Notes under the pieces: generated by a model
Told to the model about the DNA's origin: nothing
Database searches by the model: none
Seen by the model: only the letters and a program-made list of their open reading frames with translations
Translations under genes and position numbers: made by a program
Shown here: positions 5,063-7,654 of the stretch, piece by piece
How the letters are laid out: the number at the start of each line of letters is the position of its first letter
Numbering within the stretch: the stretch's first letter is position 1
Assembly (NCBI GenBank): GCA_046154525.1
Contig: JBJXDS010000345.1
Span: 1-7,654 of the forward strand
Source: JABWCE01 sp046154525
GTDB taxonomy: Bacteria; Bacteroidota; Bacteroidia; NS11-12g; UBA9320
DNA length: 7,654 nt
Direction: 5' to 3'

Positions 5063-7480
5063 TTATTCCCCTGCTTTTTTATCATCATTGGTCACTCCTT
5101 TTTTCCGGCTCACGTTTTCACGCAGTTTACCAAAATTATAGCTTACACTAATGCTGTAATACCTAAAAAGATTATTGTTCCAGTAGGATTCAGAGTAAAA
5201 AGTCACATCTTCGGTTACGGTTTTAAGGCTTTGCTTGGGTTCTAAAAAATTATTAGCCACCAATCCCACGTTTAATTTCTTTTTTAATAAAGCCTTCCGA
5301 ACTGCTAGATTATAATTATAATTAACTGGTCTTATACTTTGCAATGTAGGAGCCCCTCTATTTATCCAGCCTCCCAATGTAGCCGATATGCCATATTTAA
5401 AATTGTAGGTGGCACTGCCATGCCCACCTTGGCTAAAACCACTTCTGCTCAGGCTGGCATCCAATTTATTGGTTATGGTTACATAAGAAGTTCGATAACT
5501 TGCCCATACCTGCATTTTTTTAAACAGCATCCCATAAAAACTAAGGTTAAAACCAAGGCTATTACTTTTGGCCATATTAAAATAGGTAGTGTATGAAACA
5601 TCGCTGCTGTCTAGCCAGCTAAAGGATGTTATAACATCATCAGTAAAAGCATTGGAAAGGGACAGGTCCAATGAGTTTTGCTTAAAAAAATAATTCCACG
5701 AAAGACTAACACTATGTGTTTTTTCGGGTAGCAAGTTAGGATTGCCAAAGGAAATACTACGTGGGTTTTGATTATTGATGTAAGGGTTTAAATAATACAT
5801 CCAAGGCCTTTGGATGCGTTTACTATAGTTAAGTTTTAACGTGTGTATTTTTTTAATTTTTTTAGAAATGGCTGCCGTTGGTATTAGGTTTAAATAATTG
5901 CTGGTAATGGGCAGTGAATCGTTATTAAAGCTTGCATTTATCCAGGTTTGCTCAGCTCTTAAGCCTACTTTAAACCTGAATTTTTTATAAGGCATAGCAT
6001 ACACGCTGTAAATACTACCTACATTTTGGTTATAGTGAAGGCTGTTGGTTAGGCTAGCATTCTCCTGATATTCTTCAAACGAATTGATGCGCTGTAAAAG
6101 TTGATAGTCTGATACTAAATTGCGCAGTATAATTTTACCTCCTGTTTCAAGACTACCTTCATTTTTAAAAGGCTTTTCGTAATCCAAATTAAAGGTGTGT
6201 TCAATATTTTTGGAACGGTTGGTATTAAAAATATCCCGGTCATCAATGTTTAAATAATCTTGAATAGAAACGTAGTTGGAATTGTCTTTACTGGTTTGCC
6301 TTAAGGCCGAAAAAGAAATTTCGTGATCTTCATTATCCTTAAAACGTTTTGAAAAGTCCAATCCAATATCAAAACTAGGATTTTTATTTTCACTGTTTAT
6401 ATCGGTTTTAAACGATTGGGAAAGCAGACCTGCACTATCTCTTATTTCGGTAATTTGATCCGAATTGCTGTTATAAGCGCCACCATTAGGCGAGGCGTAA
6501 ATACTAAGGGTGTGAAGGGTATCAAAATCATAAGCCAATTCCATGTTTCCCCATTGCCAGTATCCATTACTATTGCTGGTGCTATGTTGGTTTAATCTGC
6601 TTTTGTAACCAGGAGTTTTATTAAGGCGGTACAGATCGGAGGTGGTTTGGTTCACATATTTATACATGTTACCACCGAAATAGGATGAAAAACCCAATTT
6701 GCCCCATTTTATATTAAGGCTTCCTCCGCCCTGGTTTTGACCACGGGTACTATAGTTCAGGTATACATTACCATTATAGCCAACCACTTTTTTTTGAGTA
6801 ATAATATTTATTATTCCGGCAGTTCCATCGGCATCATATTTGGCAGAAGGTTCTGTTATTACTTCTATGCGTTTGATAAGGGCTGTGGGAAAAGATTTAA
6901 GTGCTTCTGAAGGGTTTTTGGCCACAATGGATGTACTTTTTCCATTTAATAATACTTTAAAATTGGAGCTTCCTTTTACCTGAATATTATCTTCGGCATC
7001 CACGGTTACAAATGGCAATTTTTTTAACGCATCCAAGGCCATCATACCTTGCAGGGTGACATCGTTTTCTACATTATAAATAATTTTATCGGTTTCAATT
7101 TCGAGCAACGGCTTTGCAGCCACTACTGTTATTTCTTTTAATTCCTTCGATGATTTTTCAATAAAAAGGGTATCTAAAACAATGGCCGTTTTTTCTAAGA
7201 CTATGGTTTTAGATTTATAAACAGTAAAGCCTTTTGTATTTACAGTTATGAAATAATCCCCAGAAGTAATATTATCAAATACAAATTTTCCATTTTCATT
7301 GGTAAAGGTATTCGATTTTGGTAGTTTGGTAAGAGTATCAATGAGTGAAACAGTGGCAAATTCTAAAGCCTTTTTATCACTATTATCGGCCAGTGTACCA
7401 CTTATTGTTAGTTTAGATTGTGCGAATGTAAAATTAGAAACAAAAAGGAATAATATAATCCCGGGTATTTTTTTAATCAT
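5063..7480 (-). CDS. TonB-dependent-receptor-like outer-membrane beta-barrel protein with carboxypeptidase-regulatory-like domain
   Basis: Outer-membrane protein of 805 residues, counted from the ATG at 7478-7480. A good signal peptide (MIKKIPGIILFLFVSNFTFA, residues 1-20) leads to Gln21. An ATG 33 bases upstream would add MPVYPSLYPLY in front of the signal and is rejected. Residues 26-108 form a carboxypeptidase-regulatory-like beta-sandwich (ENGKFVFDNITSGDYFITV). Residues 115-231 form a plug-like domain that ends in the strongly conserved PSAKYDADGTAGIINIITQ (211-229). The remainder is an aromatic-rich barrel ending in the strand YYSISVSYNFG, plus a basic tail of about 20 residues. This is the 'outer membrane beta-barrel' receptor type common in Bacteroidota. 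The substrate is unknown and there is no SusD-like partner, sigma or anti-sigma gene beside it. It appears to be transcribed alone or with the downstream DUF1003 gene. No frameshift is seen. Confidence 0.93.
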   Translation of the reverse strand: MIKKIPGIILFLFVSNFTFAQSKLTISGTLADNSDKKALEFATVSLIDTLTKLPKSNTFTNENGKFVFDNITSGDYFITVNTKGFTVYKSKTIVLEKTAIVLDTLFIEKSSKELKEITVVAAKPLLEIETDKIIYNVENDVTLQGMMALDALKKLPFVTVDAEDNIQVKGSSNFKVLLNGKSTSIVAKNPSEALKSFPTALIKRIEVITEPSAKYDADGTAGIINIITQKKVVGYNGNVYLNYSTRGQNQGGGSLNIKWGKLGFSSYFGGNMYKYVNQTTSDLYRLNKTPGYKSRLNQHSTSNSNGYWQWGNMELAYDFDTLHTLSIYASPNGGAYNSNSDQITEIRDSAGLLSQSFKTDINSENKNPSFDIGLDFSKRFKDNEDHEISFSALRQTSKDNSNYVSIQDYLNIDDRDIFNTNRSKNIEHTFNLDYEKPFKNEGSLETGGKIILRNLVSDYQLLQRINSFEEYQENASLTNSLHYNQNVGSIYSVYAMPYKKFRFKVGLRAEQTWINASFNNDSLPITSNYLNLIPTAAISKKIKKIHTLKLNYSKRIQRPWMYYLNPYINNQNPRSISFGNPNLLPEKTHSVSLSWNYFFKQNSLDLSLSNAFTDDVITSFSWLDSSDVSYTTYFNMAKSNSLGFNLSFYGMLFKKMQVWASYRTSYVTITNKLDASLSRSGFSQGGHGSATYNFKYGISATLGGWINRGAPTLQSIRPVNYNYNLAVRKALLKKKLNVGLVANNFLEPKQSLKTVTEDVTFYSESYWNNNLFRYYSISVSYNFGKLRENVSRKKGVTNDDKKAGE

Positions 7481-7510
7481 GTATAAAGGGTATAAAGATG
7501 GATAAACGGG

Positions 7511-7540
7511 CAAATCAAATCTTTATTACCCAAATCAAAT
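7511..7540. promoter_or_regulatory. 20-bp-spaced direct repeat upstream of the receptor gene, possible operator or promoter
   Basis: CAAATCAAAT occurs exactly at 7511-7520 and 7531-7540, a period of 20 bases, about two helical turns, and 31-60 bases before the chosen ATG. On the minus strand each copy reads ATTTGATTTG. TTGATTTG (7518-7511) is one mismatch from TAnnTTTG, with a TTTG 17 bases upstream (7539-7536). The repeat may therefore be overlapping promoter boxes, a regulator site, or both. Confidence 0.4.
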
Positions 7541-7590
7541 TCGGAATTCTATTGTTAGTTGAAATTAATCGGTGAAAGGCTAATTACCAA

Positions 7591-7654
7591 AAGATGCTTC
7601 CTTCGTCGGCATAACAGCGGCTATGAATTGTCATGCTGACGAAGGAAGCATCTT
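7591..7654. repeat. REP-like long inverted repeat at the window edge
   Basis: The 22-base arms at 7591-7612 and 7633-7654 pair at 21 positions plus one G-U (7608 with 7637), around a 20-base loop. Each arm carries ATGC at one end and GCAT at the other, so each could form its own small hairpin. The right arm together with the preceding TGTC reads like the TGTCATGCTGA...GAAGCATCTT strings that I recall as abundant intergenic repeats in Bacteroidota. The window ends exactly at the arm boundary, so the element may continue. It lies upstream of the receptor gene; 7541-7590 shows nothing else recognisable. Confidence 0.85.

Noticed and set aside
5339..5596. 85-codon plus-strand frame inside the receptor gene
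   Set aside because: It is a shadow of the strongly supported barrel-coding frame on the other strand.
7481..7513. Upstream ATG that would extend the receptor by 11 residues
   Set aside because: It would place a proline- and tyrosine-rich stretch in front of a perfect signal peptide, and the ATG at 7478-7480 is the natural start.

Overview
The window looks like chromosome of a member of the Bacteroidota. It is AT-rich. It encodes a large outer-membrane receptor with an N-terminal carboxypeptidase-regulatory-like domain, a type typical of this phylum. Several upstream regions carry the phylum's promoter elements (TTTG, then TAnnTTTG), and starts lack Shine-Dalgarno sequences. No rRNA, tRNA, CRISPR array, transposase gene or phage gene was seen. 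Genus cannot be judged from this sequence.

Layout. Positions 1-116 hold an AT-rich intergenic region with 8-bp-periodic repeats. Positions 110-1231 (minus) encode a PLP-dependent sugar aminotransferase of the DegT/WbpE type. A divergent promoter region (1232-1316) separates it from a small exported beta-barrel-like protein (1317-2075, plus). Next come an LTXXQ/Spy-CpxP-like helical lipoprotein (2199-2885, plus) with a strong intrinsic terminator, a decayed palindromic repeat (2956-3029), and the Kdo transferase waaA (3085-4413, plus). waaA converges on a DUF1003 membrane protein (4426-4977, minus). The last gene is a TonB-dependent-receptor-like outer-membrane protein (5063-7480, minus). Upstream of it lie an operator-like direct repeat and, at the window edge, a REP-like inverted repeat (7591-7654).

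How the genes relate. Most of the content concerns the cell envelope: nucleotide-sugar amination for surface glycans, Kdo addition to lipid A, two outer-membrane proteins, a periplasmic lipoprotein and an inner-membrane protein. The genes are mostly separate transcription units with changing strands, so this is a loose envelope neighbourhood and not one operon.

I found no multi-gene system that looks new. The most unusual feature is a pair of REP-like hairpins (3700-3755) inside waaA. They are read in frame and add about 20-30 residues at the junction of the enzyme's two domains. Three further repeat families lie between genes (1-116, 2956-3029, 7591-7654).
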